Assembly: GCA_050288425.1 (NCBI GenBank)
Contig: JBNKDU010000002.1
Location: 59,546 to 123,545, forward strand
Length of the DNA: 64,000 nucleotides
Reading direction: 5' to 3'
Origin: JARRKU01 sp050288425
Lineage (GTDB): Bacteria > Desulfobacterota > Desulfobacteria > Desulfobacterales > Desulfosarcinaceae
How positions within the stretch are numbered: position 1 is the first letter of the stretch; every line of letters starts with the position of its first letter. The translations under genes and the position numbers were made by a program. Shown in pieces: positions 47,301 to 56,151 of the stretch. The notes under the pieces were generated by a model. The model did no database searches. It had not been told where the DNA came from and was given only the letters and a program-made list of their open reading frames with translations.

Positions 47301-47702
47301 ATGAACATTCTCGTCGTCGAAGACGATTTTATTTCGCGCAAGATCCTGCTGAAGATCCTGGCCGATTTCGGGCAGAGCGACGTCGCCGTGGACGGCCAGG
47401 AGGCGGTGCATGCGTTCAAACTGGCCTGGGCGAAGAAGCAGCCCTACGATTTGATCTGCATGGACATCATGATGCCCCATCTCAACGGGCACGAGGCCCT
47501 CAAGGAAATCCGGCGCCTGGAAAACCAGATGGGGATCAATGACAGCGAGGAGGCCAAGGTGATCATGACCACGGCCCTGGACGACAAGAAGAATGTGGTC
47601 GAAGCCTTCTACAAGGGCGGTGCGGCCTCCTATTTCGTCAAACCCATCGACCGCGACAAGCTGATCCAGGAGCTGAAGCTGTTGGGGTTGATCCCCGAGT
47701 AG
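47301..47702 (+). CDS. Single-domain response regulator (CheY-like)
   Basis: A 133-residue receiver domain. The acidic pocket is in NILVVEDDFIS, the phosphorylated aspartate in LICMDIMMPHLNGHEAL (residue ~55), and the conserved threonine/lysine in KVIMTTALDD and SYFVKPIDRDKL. No output domain is present. The ATG at 47301 has GGGGAG about six bases upstream. It converges with the histidine kinase gene, 56 bases apart, and may be its partner; it is separate from the receiver in the chemotaxis operon. Confidence 0.9.
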   Translation: MNILVVEDDFISRKILLKILADFGQSDVAVDGQEAVHAFKLAWAKKQPYDLICMDIMMPHLNGHEALKEIRRLENQMGINDSEEAKVIMTTALDDKKNVVEAFYKGGAASYFVKPIDRDKLIQELKLLGLIPE

Positions 47703-47758
47703 CGCCCTTTCCCTGCTGAATCCCCTATCCCGTTTGAAATTCGCGCGGCGAATGCCGT

Positions 47759-49123
47759 TCATGCCGCCGGCAGGCGGATGGTGAAGGTGGTGCCCTCTCC
47801 TTCCCGGCTCTCCACCGCAATCGTTCCTTCGTGTTTTTCGATGATGCTGTACGCCAGGCTCAGGCCAAGGCCGGTGCCTTTGCCGATCTCCTTGGTGGTG
47901 AAGAAGGGGTCGAAGACCCGGTTGCGGATCTCTTCGGGAATGCCGCAGCCGTTGTCGCTGATAGTGACCACCACCCAGCCGTCGCGATGCCGGGTGCATA
48001 CCTGGATCAGTCCGTCCTTTTCAATGGCCTGGGCCGCATTGACCAGCAGGTTCATGAAGACCTGGTTGAGTTGCTGGACATTGCAGACCACCGACGGAAG
48101 GGTTTCGTAGTCCTTGGTGAGTTCGGCTTTGTATTTGATTTCGTTCCAGACGATGTTGATGGTGGAGTCGAGTCCCTGGTTGATGTCCGCCTCGCGGAAA
48201 CTCTCGTCGCCCGGGTGGGCGAAATCCTTGAGGTCGGCCACGATCTTACGGATGCGTTCCACACCCTCACGGGATTCCGCGATGACCTGGGGAAAGTCTT
48301 CGCACAGGAACTCGAGGTCGATGGTTGCCGCCATCTGCCGGGCCTCCGCCACCCGTTCTTTGACTTCCGGGGGCAGACAATCTGCCGCCGGCCCGGATTC
48401 CAGGCCGGCCAGCAGGGCTTCGTGGGTTTCCAGCAACTCGCCGAGCTGCTCCTGGTATTCGGCCAGGGTCTTCAGGTTGCTGCTCACATAGGCCGTGGGG
48501 TTGTTGATCTCGTGGGCCACGCCGGCGGCCAACTGGCCGATGGAGGCCATCTTCTCGGACTGGATGATCTGGGCCTGGGTCCTTTGCAATTGGGCCACGG
48601 TGGCTTCCAGCTCTTTTTTGGAGACGCGCAGCTGCCTTTCTACGCCAATGCGTTTGTCCACCTCCAACTGCAGTTTGCGGTTGTTGTCGTTGAGCCATTC
48701 GGTGTTCTGGGCGATGACGTTTCCCATGCTGGAGATGATCTTTTCGGTTTCCGCCTGGGCGGCCACCTGCGCGGTGATGTCGACAGCGGTGAAGAGGTGG
48801 CCCTTGGAGGGATCGGCGGGGTCCAGCAGGGTCACGGAGAGGATGAAGTCGAGGATCTTGCCCTCCTTGGATTTGACCCGTGCTTTCAGGTTGCCCGTGC
48901 CGGCCTCCTCGATCTGGGGATAGAGTTCCCGGCCCACACGGTGGTACTCCTCTTCATCGACATACAGGGAGCAGGAGGTGCGACCGATCAATTCGTCCTC
49001 GCGGAATCCCAGAATGTGGCACAACCGGGAGTTGACCTGCACCAGAACGCGGTCCTTGATGATGCCGAAACCAATGGGGGCCGCGCGATTGATTCCATCC
49101 AATATTCGCTGGGAATTGTCCAT
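47759..49123 (-). CDS. PAS-domain sensor histidine kinase
   Basis: A 454-residue protein without clear membrane helices. An N-terminal PAS domain (FGIIKDRVLVQVNSRLCHIL, DELIGRTSCSLY) is followed by a coiled linker. The phosphorylated histidine is in AGVAHEINNPTAYVSSNLKT (about residue 215), and the ATPase has N box NQVFMNLLVNAAQAI, G1 ISDNGCGIP and G2 GKGTGLGLSLAY. It probably phosphorylates a receiver protein, either the adjacent orphan one or one of the operon. The ATG at 49123 is preferred over an upstream TTG. It closes the chemotaxis operon, 19 bases after cheR. Confidence 0.9.
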   Translation of the reverse strand: MDNSQRILDGINRAAPIGFGIIKDRVLVQVNSRLCHILGFREDELIGRTSCSLYVDEEEYHRVGRELYPQIEEAGTGNLKARVKSKEGKILDFILSVTLLDPADPSKGHLFTAVDITAQVAAQAETEKIISSMGNVIAQNTEWLNDNNRKLQLEVDKRIGVERQLRVSKKELEATVAQLQRTQAQIIQSEKMASIGQLAAGVAHEINNPTAYVSSNLKTLAEYQEQLGELLETHEALLAGLESGPAADCLPPEVKERVAEARQMAATIDLEFLCEDFPQVIAESREGVERIRKIVADLKDFAHPGDESFREADINQGLDSTINIVWNEIKYKAELTKDYETLPSVVCNVQQLNQVFMNLLVNAAQAIEKDGLIQVCTRHRDGWVVVTISDNGCGIPEEIRNRVFDPFFTTKEIGKGTGLGLSLAYSIIEKHEGTIAVESREGEGTTFTIRLPAA

Positions 49124-49142
49124 CCTTGCTTCTATCCTCAAT

Positions 49143-49946
49143 TTACGATCCGGTATTACGATACACGCTGGGCGCCACGTAGTCCAGCCGGTGGGCCAGC
49201 CCGTTGAGACTCTCCGATCCGCCGATGATGAAATAGCCGTCCCGGTTCAGGGCGCGCTGCAGTTTGTCCACCACCTTCTCCTTGGTGGGCCGGTCGAAGT
49301 AGATCATCACATTGCGGCAGAAGATCGCGTCGAATTTACGGACGGGCAGCGCATCGGCGATCAGGTTGAAACGGGCGAAGCGGATCTTCCGCCTGAGTTC
49401 GGGCTTGACCCGCATGAAACCGTCCCATTGCCGGCGACCCTTTTGAAAGTACTGCTTCAGGATCGGCCGGGGGATGTGCTCGCGGCCCTGCAACGGGTAG
49501 ACTCCCAGGCGGGCCTTTTCCAGGCAGGCCTCGGAGATGTCGGTGGCCAGGATTTCGGCGGCGATGCCCCGGCTGAGGCAGTAGGCCGCCAGGGAGTAGG
49601 GCTCTTCGCCGCTGGCCGCGGCGGCGCACCAGATCCGGCGGCAGCGGGCGTCGAGGACCTCGAATGCCCGGGCTTCCCGGAAGAAGAAGGTGTGGTTGGT
49701 GGAAACCGCATCCACGAAACGGCTGAGTTCGGCCCTGTCCCGGCGGACCATGGCCAGGTACTGGTCCGGCAGGACGTCCAGCTTGCGCAGCCGGCGACCG
49801 AGGCGGGCGTTGAGCAGCTCGCGCTTGTCGTCGGTGAGCCGGATGCCGCAGCTTCGAAGGACGATCTCCCGAAAGTCGTCGAATTGCCGGTCGTCGAGCT
49901 TGTGTGCCGCGTATGTCGGGGAGCGTTCCATGAAGGCGCTATCCAT
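49143..49946 (-). CDS. cheR: Chemotaxis protein methyltransferase CheR
   Basis: A 267-residue SAM-dependent methyltransferase that adds methyl groups to receptor glutamates. It has the N-terminal helical domain (FRAIV-like LDDRQFDDFREIVLRSCGIR) and the methyltransferase core: IWCAAAASGEEPYSLA (SAM-binding, with AAAS where most have GCSTG), EILATDISEACLEKARLG, and the motif FDAIFCRNVMIYFDRPTKEK. The ATG at 49946 is uncertain; ATG at 49931 is an alternative. It lies between cheB and the histidine kinase. Confidence 0.95.
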   Translation of the reverse strand: MDSAFMERSPTYAAHKLDDRQFDDFREIVLRSCGIRLTDDKRELLNARLGRRLRKLDVLPDQYLAMVRRDRAELSRFVDAVSTNHTFFFREARAFEVLDARCRRIWCAAAASGEEPYSLAAYCLSRGIAAEILATDISEACLEKARLGVYPLQGREHIPRPILKQYFQKGRRQWDGFMRVKPELRRKIRFARFNLIADALPVRKFDAIFCRNVMIYFDRPTKEKVVDKLQRALNRDGYFIIGGSESLNGLAHRLDYVAPSVYRNTGS

Positions 49947-49969
49947 CCTCGTTGCAAAGGGTCATGGGT

Positions 49970-51016
49970 TCATTCTCCCTGGAGCATGGCCAGGGCCGTG
50001 GCGCCGATCCGGTCCAGCGGCACGGTCTTGTCCACGGCGCCGGTCTTGATGGCTTCGTTGGGCATGCCGAAGACAACGCAGCTCTTCCGGTCCTGGGCGA
50101 TGGTGGCCGCGCCGGCCTGTTTCAGCTCCACGATGCCCTGGGCGCCGTCGGCGCCCATGCCGGTCATGATGATGCCGACGGCATTGGCCCCGGCGGTGCG
50201 GGCCACGGAGCGGAAGAGCACGTCCACGGCCGGTCGCTGGTGATTCACCAGGGGGCCGTTCTTGATTTCCACGTAATAGTGGCTGCCGCTACGCCGCAGC
50301 AGCATGTGAAAGTTGCCGGGGGCGATGAGGGCCAGGCCGTTGCCGAGGGTGTCGCCGCTGGCCGCTTCCTTGACCGTGATCCGGCACAAGTCGTTGAGCC
50401 GCTGGGCAAAGGAGGCGGTGAACTTGGCCGGCATGTGCTGGACGATGACGGTTCCCGGGGCGTTGGGCGGCATGGCCTCCAGCAGGATCCGGATGGCTTC
50501 GGTGCCGCCGGTGGAGGCGCCCACGGCCAGCACCTTGTCGGTGGTCCGACTCAATGCACAGTTCATCAGCGGTGCGGTCCGGGCGACATTGGCCCGGGCC
50601 CGGATTCGGGCGTCGAGATCCGCGTGGGCCACCGCCCGGATCTTCTCGGCCAGTTGTACGCTCATGTCGCCCACCGAATAGGAGGCCGCGGGCTTGGAGA
50701 TCACTTCCATGGCGCCGGCGTCCAGGGCCTCCATGGCCATGGTACCGCCCTTTTGGGTCAGCGAACTGACCACGATCACCGGCAGGGGATAGTGCTTCAT
50801 CAATTTCTTGAGAAAGGTAATCCCGTCCATGCGCGGCATTTCGATGTCCAGGGTGACCACGTCGGGTTTGTGCTGGACGATCTTGTCCCGGGCCACATAG
50901 GGATCGGGCGCCGTGCCGATGACCTCGATGCCCCGTTCGCGCTGCAGCTCCTCGGACAGGACTTTGCGTACCACCGCCGAGTCGTCTACGATCAATACTT
51001 GGATATTCTTCTTCAT
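49970..51016 (-). CDS. cheB: Chemotaxis protein-glutamate methylesterase CheB
   Basis: A 348-residue protein with a receiver domain (LIVDDSAVVRKVLSEEL; DVVTLDIEMPRMDGITFLKK) and a C-terminal methylesterase. The catalytic serine is in AVGASTGGTEAI, histidine in VIVQHMPAKFTASFAQRL and aspartate in MTGMGADGAQG. It demethylates or deamidates receptors when phosphorylated by CheA. The start at 51016 overlaps the cheX stop in ATGA. Confidence 0.97.
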   Translation of the reverse strand: MKKNIQVLIVDDSAVVRKVLSEELQRERGIEVIGTAPDPYVARDKIVQHKPDVVTLDIEMPRMDGITFLKKLMKHYPLPVIVVSSLTQKGGTMAMEALDAGAMEVISKPAASYSVGDMSVQLAEKIRAVAHADLDARIRARANVARTAPLMNCALSRTTDKVLAVGASTGGTEAIRILLEAMPPNAPGTVIVQHMPAKFTASFAQRLNDLCRITVKEAASGDTLGNGLALIAPGNFHMLLRRSGSHYYVEIKNGPLVNHQRPAVDVLFRSVARTAGANAVGIIMTGMGADGAQGIVELKQAGAATIAQDRKSCVVFGMPNEAIKTGAVDKTVPLDRIGATALAMLQGE

Positions 51017-51531
51017 GGCCGCCTGTTCGCCGGTGCGGATGCCGGCGCCGATGATTTTTCCGGGGCTCCGTTGCACAATAGATGAAACGCCATGTGGCCC
51101 CCCGGCGTCTGGATGCCGATCTCGATTACCGGCCGGTCTTCGCCGCCCGAGCGGTCCGGGCGCGGCGCCATTTCAGGAATCCGCAGATCGAAGATGGTCC
51201 GTGGCGCATAGGCGCCGAGGGTGTTGCCGGCCAGCATGTTGATCATCTCCAGCACCGTTCCGGCCACCTGATCCTCATCGAGCGCTTCGGGCAGCACGCC
51301 CATGAAGTCGGCCGCCGCCTCCGTCGCCAGGGTCCGTGGCACCCACAGGCGGAAATTTCCCGACAAGGGACCGTCGAATCCCACCATCGCGGTCAGGAGC
51401 GTGCCGGGGTCCGCACTCCGAAAGGCGGGCGTCTGCTGAAGATCGATGAATTCGACGGGCAGAAAGAACATCTGTTCCAGGACCTCAGAAATCGAGTCCT
51501 TCATCGCCCGGGTCATCGCCGCGATGTCCAT
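51013..51531 (-). CDS. cheX: CheX-like chemotaxis phosphatase domain protein
   Basis: A 172-residue protein with a CheX/CheC-like fold: FLPVEFIDL, LTAMVGFDGPLSGNFRLWVP and the helix DEDQVAGTVLEMINMLAGNT, which contains the E-x2-N phosphatase motif (EMIN). It probably dephosphorylates the receiver encoded just upstream; their genes overlap by 47 bases (51485-51531). GGAGG is seven bases before the ATG. The tail GAPEKSSAPASAPANRRP is disordered. Confidence 0.8.
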   Translation of the reverse strand: MDIAAMTRAMKDSISEVLEQMFFLPVEFIDLQQTPAFRSADPGTLLTAMVGFDGPLSGNFRLWVPRTLATEAAADFMGVLPEALDEDQVAGTVLEMINMLAGNTLGAYAPRTIFDLRIPEMAPRPDRSGGEDRPVIEIGIQTPGGHMAFHLLCNGAPEKSSAPASAPANRRP

Positions 51532-51913
51532 CCAGGTTCCCTCCCAACAAGGTTAGAATTTGCATTCGGATCTGCTCGGGCGTGAACGGCTTCTGGATAT
51601 ACGCGCTGACGCCCGTGCGCTTGAACGTTTCCACCCGGGCCTCGCTTCTCTCGGTGGTCACCATGATCACGGGTATGCCGCTGAACAACTCGTTTTGCTT
51701 CATGGCCTCGAGCAGTTCGAGACCGTTCATATCGGGCATGTTGTAATCGGTCAGCACCAGGTCGAGCCATTCATGTTCCAGCACGTCCAGGGCTTCCCGG
51801 CCGCTGCCGGCCTCGTGCAGCCTGCCCAGGTCGATGCCCGACGCCCGGACCACCTTCTTGATCACCGCCCGCATGGGCTTGGAGTCATCCACGATCAGAA
51901 TATTGTATGCCAT
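51485..51913 (-). CDS. cheY: CheY-type response regulator
   Basis: A 142-residue receiver. ILIVDDSKPMRAVIKKVVRA, LDLVLTDYNMPDMNGLELLE (phospho-aspartate), VIMVTTERSEAR and YIQKPFTPEQI are typical of CheY. The C-terminal tail (GHRGDDPGDEGLDF) is extra. It sits between the HDOD gene and cheX in the chemotaxis operon and overlaps cheX. Confidence 0.9.
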   Translation of the reverse strand: MAYNILIVDDSKPMRAVIKKVVRASGIDLGRLHEAGSGREALDVLEHEWLDLVLTDYNMPDMNGLELLEAMKQNELFSGIPVIMVTTERSEARVETFKRTGVSAYIQKPFTPEQIRMQILTLLGGNLDGHRGDDPGDEGLDF

Positions 51914-51932
51914 CTTCGGATTCTCTCCGGGT

Positions 51933-52781
51933 TCAGTCCGTGGGGATCAGGCTGTCGATCTCCTGGGTTTTCTCGGCAACGTCGGCCATGACCTGCTGCA
52001 GTTGAACATCGGAAAGGCCGATCTCTTCCGTCAGCCGGCGGTCGAAGCGGTAGGCCAACCCGTCGGTGCCGCCGCCGAAGCCCATCATCAGGCAGAGCAC
52101 ATCGCTGATGTGCACCAGCACGGCGGCCTGGCGGTCCCGCACGGCCTGGCGGGGCTGATGGTGGTTGGCGATGACATCGACCATTTCCGGGCTGAACTGC
52201 CAGACCCGGGCCACCATGGCCCCCAACTGGGCGTGGTCGATGCCGATGACCGCCTTCTCGGCTTCCTGAAAACTGTGTCCGCCGGCGGCCACCAGGGCCT
52301 TGATCTGCTCCACCGACCGGGAGACGTATTGCTCCAGCACGACCTTGCCGATGTCCTTGAGCAGCGCGGCCGTGAAGATCAGGTTGGGGTTGGTGGCCTG
52401 GACCTCCCGGCACAGCTCCCTGGCGATGAGCGCCGAGACGGCCGCATACCGCCAGGGGGCGCCGGCCCCGTGGCCGTACCCCGTCTGGGAGCCCTTCAGG
52501 TTGTGGGCGCTGTTGGTCATCAGCACCAGGTCCACCACTTCATCCATGCCCAGGTAGACGATGGCCTGCTGCACCGAATCGAAGGTCGTGGGACGGCCGA
52601 AATAGGCGGAGTTGGCCGCCTTGAGCAGGTTGGCCGTGGTGGTGGCGTCATGGGCGATCACCCGGGCCAGGTCCTCCATGCTGCCGTCGGGGTCCTGCTG
52701 GATGTCCAGGATCTTGTTGACCACCTGGGGGATCGGCTTGAGCCTTTCGATGCCTTTGACGATGGCCTGGATCGCGTTCAT
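51933..52781 (-). CDS. HDOD domain protein in the chemotaxis operon
   Basis: A 282-residue protein, with the HDOD pattern RLKPIPQVVNKILDIQQDPD, IAHDATTTANLLKAANSAYF and later FTAALLKDIGKVVLEQYVSR and GIDHAQLGAMVARVWQFSPE. HDOD proteins are HD-related but usually lack catalytic metal residues; they act as regulators in motility and signalling. It overlaps cheD by 4 bases. Function unknown in detail. Confidence 0.92.
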   Translation of the reverse strand: MNAIQAIVKGIERLKPIPQVVNKILDIQQDPDGSMEDLARVIAHDATTTANLLKAANSAYFGRPTTFDSVQQAIVYLGMDEVVDLVLMTNSAHNLKGSQTGYGHGAGAPWRYAAVSALIARELCREVQATNPNLIFTAALLKDIGKVVLEQYVSRSVEQIKALVAAGGHSFQEAEKAVIGIDHAQLGAMVARVWQFSPEMVDVIANHHQPRQAVRDRQAAVLVHISDVLCLMMGFGGGTDGLAYRFDRRLTEEIGLSDVQLQQVMADVAEKTQEIDSLIPTD

Positions 52782-53257
52782 ATCCGCTTCTCGCTTTGGC
52801 CGGCCACGTGGAGCAGGGCCGTGCCGTCCTTGACCGCCAGACGCATGGTGCGGTTGGCATTGCCGCCGATATCGGCAAAATCGACGATGACGTTGTTGCG
52901 GTGGAAGATCTTGCGTACCGCCATCTGGTTGCGGTTGCCGATGTTGAAAAACCCCTGCTGATCCAGCACCTGGGCGCCGCCCACCATGATCACCCGCATG
53001 CGGTGTTTGCTGCCGCCAAGCTGATAGGCCGATTTGAAAAGCCGGGGTATGCCGGTGTCGGCGAACATGAAGGGATTCCGGCGGGCCTTGGCGGCATCCA
53101 GACTGGATTCGGGCAGCATGAAGTGCAGCAGCCCGGCCACCCGGACCGCCGGATCATAAATGGCGATACCGATGCACGATCCCAGGGAATAGGTGACCAG
53201 CACCGTTTCGGGATCGTTGGAGACTTTCATGTCGGCCACCCCCACTATCAGGTTCAT
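52778..53257 (-). CDS. cheD: Chemoreceptor glutamine deamidase CheD
   Basis: A 159-residue CheD. Catalytic cysteine and histidine are in TYSLGSCIGIAIYDPAVRVA and LLHFMLPES; the threonine-rich strand follows. It deamidates receptor glutamines and can bind CheC/CheX-type phosphatases, and a cheX-like gene lies four genes downstream. It lies between cheA and the HDOD gene. Confidence 0.95.
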   Translation of the reverse strand: MNLIVGVADMKVSNDPETVLVTYSLGSCIGIAIYDPAVRVAGLLHFMLPESSLDAAKARRNPFMFADTGIPRLFKSAYQLGGSKHRMRVIMVGGAQVLDQQGFFNIGNRNQMAVRKIFHRNNVIVDFADIGGNANRTMRLAVKDGTALLHVAGQSEKRI

Positions 53258-53306
53258 GCGTATATCCGCCCGCGGCGTCCGGCCGCCGGTTTGCGTCCCT
53301 GGTTCA

Positions 53307-55535
53307 TCATGCCATGGCCAGTTGCCAGATCCCGGCCATGTCCAGAATCAGGCCCACCCGGCCGTCGCCCATGATGGCGCCGCCGGCGATGCCCGGAATA
53401 TCCTTCATCATGGCACCCATGTTCTTGATCACCACTTCTTCCTTGCCCAGCAGTTCATCCAGCAGCAGACACATCAGGTTGCCGTCATACTCCACCACCA
53501 CCACCAGGCCCTGGCAGGGATCTTCGATTTCATCCGCGCCTTCGAAGATCCTGCCCAGCCGCACCATGGGGATCAGCCTGTCCCGGGAGAGGATCATCTC
53601 CCCCTTGCCTTCCACGGTGGAGTATTGCTTACGGGTGGGACGGAAAGATTCGATGATGGACAAAGCCGGGAGGACATAGCGCTGGCCGCCCACCCGCACC
53701 AGCATGCCCTCGATGATGGCCAGGGTCAGGGGCAGACTGATCACGAAGGTGGAGCCCTGCCCCGGCGCGGTCTGGATGTCCACCCGGCCGCGCAGCTTCT
53801 CGATCCCCTTCTTGACCACGTCCATGCCCACCCCCCGGCCGGAGATGTCGGAGATTTCCCGGGCCGTGGAGAAGCCGGGCTGGAAGATCAGGTTGTAGAT
53901 CGCTTCGTCTCCGAGTTTGTGATCATCGCCGATGATCCCGTTGGTCCTGGCTTTTTCCACGATGCGGCCGCGGTCGAGGCCCCGGCCGTCGTCGCCGATT
54001 TCCACCACGATATTGCCGCCGCGATGGTAGGCTCGCAGACGGATTTCGCCCTCGGGGTCCTTGCCCGCGGCGCGCCGTTCCTCGGGCGTCTCCAGGCCGT
54101 GGTCCACCGAGTTGCGGATCATGTGCACCATGGGTTCGTACAGTTCGTCCACCATGTTGCGATCGATTTCGGTGTCTTCGCCTTCCATGGTCAATCGCAC
54201 CTGTTTGCCCGAATTGCGCGCCAGGTCCCGGACCAGGCGCAGCATTTTCTGGAACGTGCTCTTGATGGGCACCATGCGCAGGTTCATGGTCATGCTCTGG
54301 AGACTGGAGGTGATCTGCTTGAGTTGCCCCAGGGTGTGCACCAGGCGCTGGTCGCTGGCCGCCAGCACATAGGGGTGCTGGCGCAGCATGGCCTGGGCGA
54401 TGACCAGTTCGCCGGCCAGGTCGACCAGGTTGTCCAGCTTGCCGGTTTCCACCCGGATCTGCAGGTCCGTCTTGCGGTTGGCGGTGCGTTTCTGCTCCTG
54501 CAGGGCCCGGGTGACCTGCCGGGGGCTCACCGTTCCTTTTTCCACCAGGATCTCGCCGATCTTCTTGTCCGGGGACTGCCGCTGGCTGGCCACGGCTTCG
54601 GCCACATCGCCGGCCGTCGCCTTCCCCTGTCGCACCAGGATCGCCCCCAGCGGCTTGTGCTCCCCGGTCTTGTCGGACTCGAGGGCATCGATCCTTCCCA
54701 GCAGGGGGGCGATGTCGCTGCCGGCGTCCAGAGCCCTGCCGTTGTCCAGCCCCTGCCGGACTCCTCGAATCAATTGCTTCAGGAGATCCACGGAATCGAG
54801 AATCACGTCGATGATCTCGGGTCGCATGTCGATCTCGTTGCCGCGGATCTTGTCCAGGAGGTTTTCAGACTGGTGGGCCAGGCGGTTGATGCGCTCCAGC
54901 CCCAGGAAGCCGGATACGCCTTTGATGGTGTGAAAGGAGCGGAAGATGGCGTTGATGCTTTCGGCATCATCGGGATGCTGTTCCAGGTCGATGAGGCTGA
55001 CCTCCACCGTCTCCAGCCCGTCCAGGGATTCGGTGACGAATCCGGAGAAGATTTCCAGATCTTCTTCGCTCAGCCGGGGATCGGGCGCCTGGAAGGCATC
55101 GTCCGATTGCGCCGCTGCCGCCGCAACGGGGGCCGGCGGCGCCTCTTCTTCTCCGGCCGGTGCCGGGTCGTCGAAGTGGGGGCTGCGGTCGGCCTCCACC
55201 GGCGGCGCGCCCAGTCCGGTCATCACGGCGGCGAGGTCGGCCGGGTACGCCACCGCATTGCGGATACTTCGGCAGAAGGCCTGCAGATACTCGATGCCGG
55301 TTTCGAAGGGGCTCAGATCATCGGTTTCCCGCAGGATCACCCGTTCCAGGTAGGCACCCAGGGCCTTGGCCAGGGCGGCGAAGCGTTTGTCTTCCAGCGG
55401 GGCCCCGGCGGCCTCGATCGCATTGAGCCGGTTGTGCATCTCCCCCAGCACGGGGAGGTCATCTTCCTCCAGGGTCACCAGCGCCAGGGCGATGGCTTCG
55501 ATATCGTTGTGGATGGCGTCGATCATGACCTTCAT
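53307..55535 (-). CDS. cheA: Chemotaxis histidine kinase CheA
   Basis: A 742-residue kinase. The Hpt domain contains the phosphorylated histidine H202 (FRSFHTIKGVSGFLGL). Residues ~1-110 form an extra helical domain and 110-150 an acidic/alanine linker. In place of the usual P2 is a stretch at 295-350 with two repeats, PLGAILVRQGKATAGDVAEA and KIGEILVEKGTVSPRQVTRA, that resembles the MshEN/GspE-N motif. The dimerisation, ATPase (HMIRNSVDHGLE; DDGRGLDRGRI; GRGVGMDVV) and CheW-like regulatory domains follow. It phosphorylates CheY and CheB. Confidence 0.96.
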   Translation of the reverse strand: MKVMIDAIHNDIEAIALALVTLEEDDLPVLGEMHNRLNAIEAAGAPLEDKRFAALAKALGAYLERVILRETDDLSPFETGIEYLQAFCRSIRNAVAYPADLAAVMTGLGAPPVEADRSPHFDDPAPAGEEEAPPAPVAAAAAQSDDAFQAPDPRLSEEDLEIFSGFVTESLDGLETVEVSLIDLEQHPDDAESINAIFRSFHTIKGVSGFLGLERINRLAHQSENLLDKIRGNEIDMRPEIIDVILDSVDLLKQLIRGVRQGLDNGRALDAGSDIAPLLGRIDALESDKTGEHKPLGAILVRQGKATAGDVAEAVASQRQSPDKKIGEILVEKGTVSPRQVTRALQEQKRTANRKTDLQIRVETGKLDNLVDLAGELVIAQAMLRQHPYVLAASDQRLVHTLGQLKQITSSLQSMTMNLRMVPIKSTFQKMLRLVRDLARNSGKQVRLTMEGEDTEIDRNMVDELYEPMVHMIRNSVDHGLETPEERRAAGKDPEGEIRLRAYHRGGNIVVEIGDDGRGLDRGRIVEKARTNGIIGDDHKLGDEAIYNLIFQPGFSTAREISDISGRGVGMDVVKKGIEKLRGRVDIQTAPGQGSTFVISLPLTLAIIEGMLVRVGGQRYVLPALSIIESFRPTRKQYSTVEGKGEMILSRDRLIPMVRLGRIFEGADEIEDPCQGLVVVVEYDGNLMCLLLDELLGKEEVVIKNMGAMMKDIPGIAGGAIMGDGRVGLILDMAGIWQLAMA

Positions 55536-55573
55536 GGTCCTCGGTCCTCGGTGGAAAGATTCTGCCCGGCCGG

Positions 55574-56098
55574 TCAGGCCGCCTGTTCGATGGTGGCCAG
55601 GGCCGCGCTGCTCAGAACCGTATCGATGTCCAGCAGGATCTTGACGCCGCCCTCGGTCTTGGCCATCCCCAGGATGTATTCCGTGTTCAGTTCGGTGCCG
55701 AAATTGGGCGTGGCCTCGATATCTTCCTTCCTGATGGTGATCACTTCCGAGACCGCGTCCACCACGATGCCGATGACCATGTCCGACTCCTCGATGTCGA
55801 TCTCCACCACGATGATGCAGGTGCGGTCGTTGTAGTCGATCTCTTCCATGCGGAAGCGCCTGCGCAGGTCGATGATGGGGATGACCTTCCCGCGCAGGTT
55901 GATGACACCCTTGACGTAGTCCGGCGTGCGGGGCACCGAGGTGATGGGCATCATGCCGATGATCTCCTTGATTCGGAGGATGCCGATGCCGTACTCCTCA
56001 TCGGCCAGGGTAAAGGTCAGGTACTTGCCGTCCCGCTGGATGGGGCCGGGCCCGGTCGCTTCCCGGGTGCAGTCTTCTTCCGCCAGCATAAATGCCAT
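55574..56098 (-). CDS. cheW: Chemotaxis adaptor CheW
   Basis: A 174-residue protein with an N-terminal extension of ~25 residues, then the CheW fold: YLTFTLADEEYGIGILRIKE, PNIDYVKGVINLRGKV-like DYVKGVINLRGKVIPIIDLR and GIVVDAVSEVITIRKEDIE. It couples receptors to CheA. GGAGG precedes the start codon. It lies 38 bases upstream of cheA. Confidence 0.97.
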   Translation of the reverse strand: MAFMLAEEDCTREATGPGPIQRDGKYLTFTLADEEYGIGILRIKEIIGMMPITSVPRTPDYVKGVINLRGKVIPIIDLRRRFRMEEIDYNDRTCIIVVEIDIEESDMVIGIVVDAVSEVITIRKEDIEATPNFGTELNTEYILGMAKTEGGVKILLDIDTVLSSAALATIEQAA

Positions 56099-56151
56099 CT
56101 CGTCCTCCCTGGACCGGCCGCGTGTCTTCCCGCGGCACGACGTCCGCTGCC

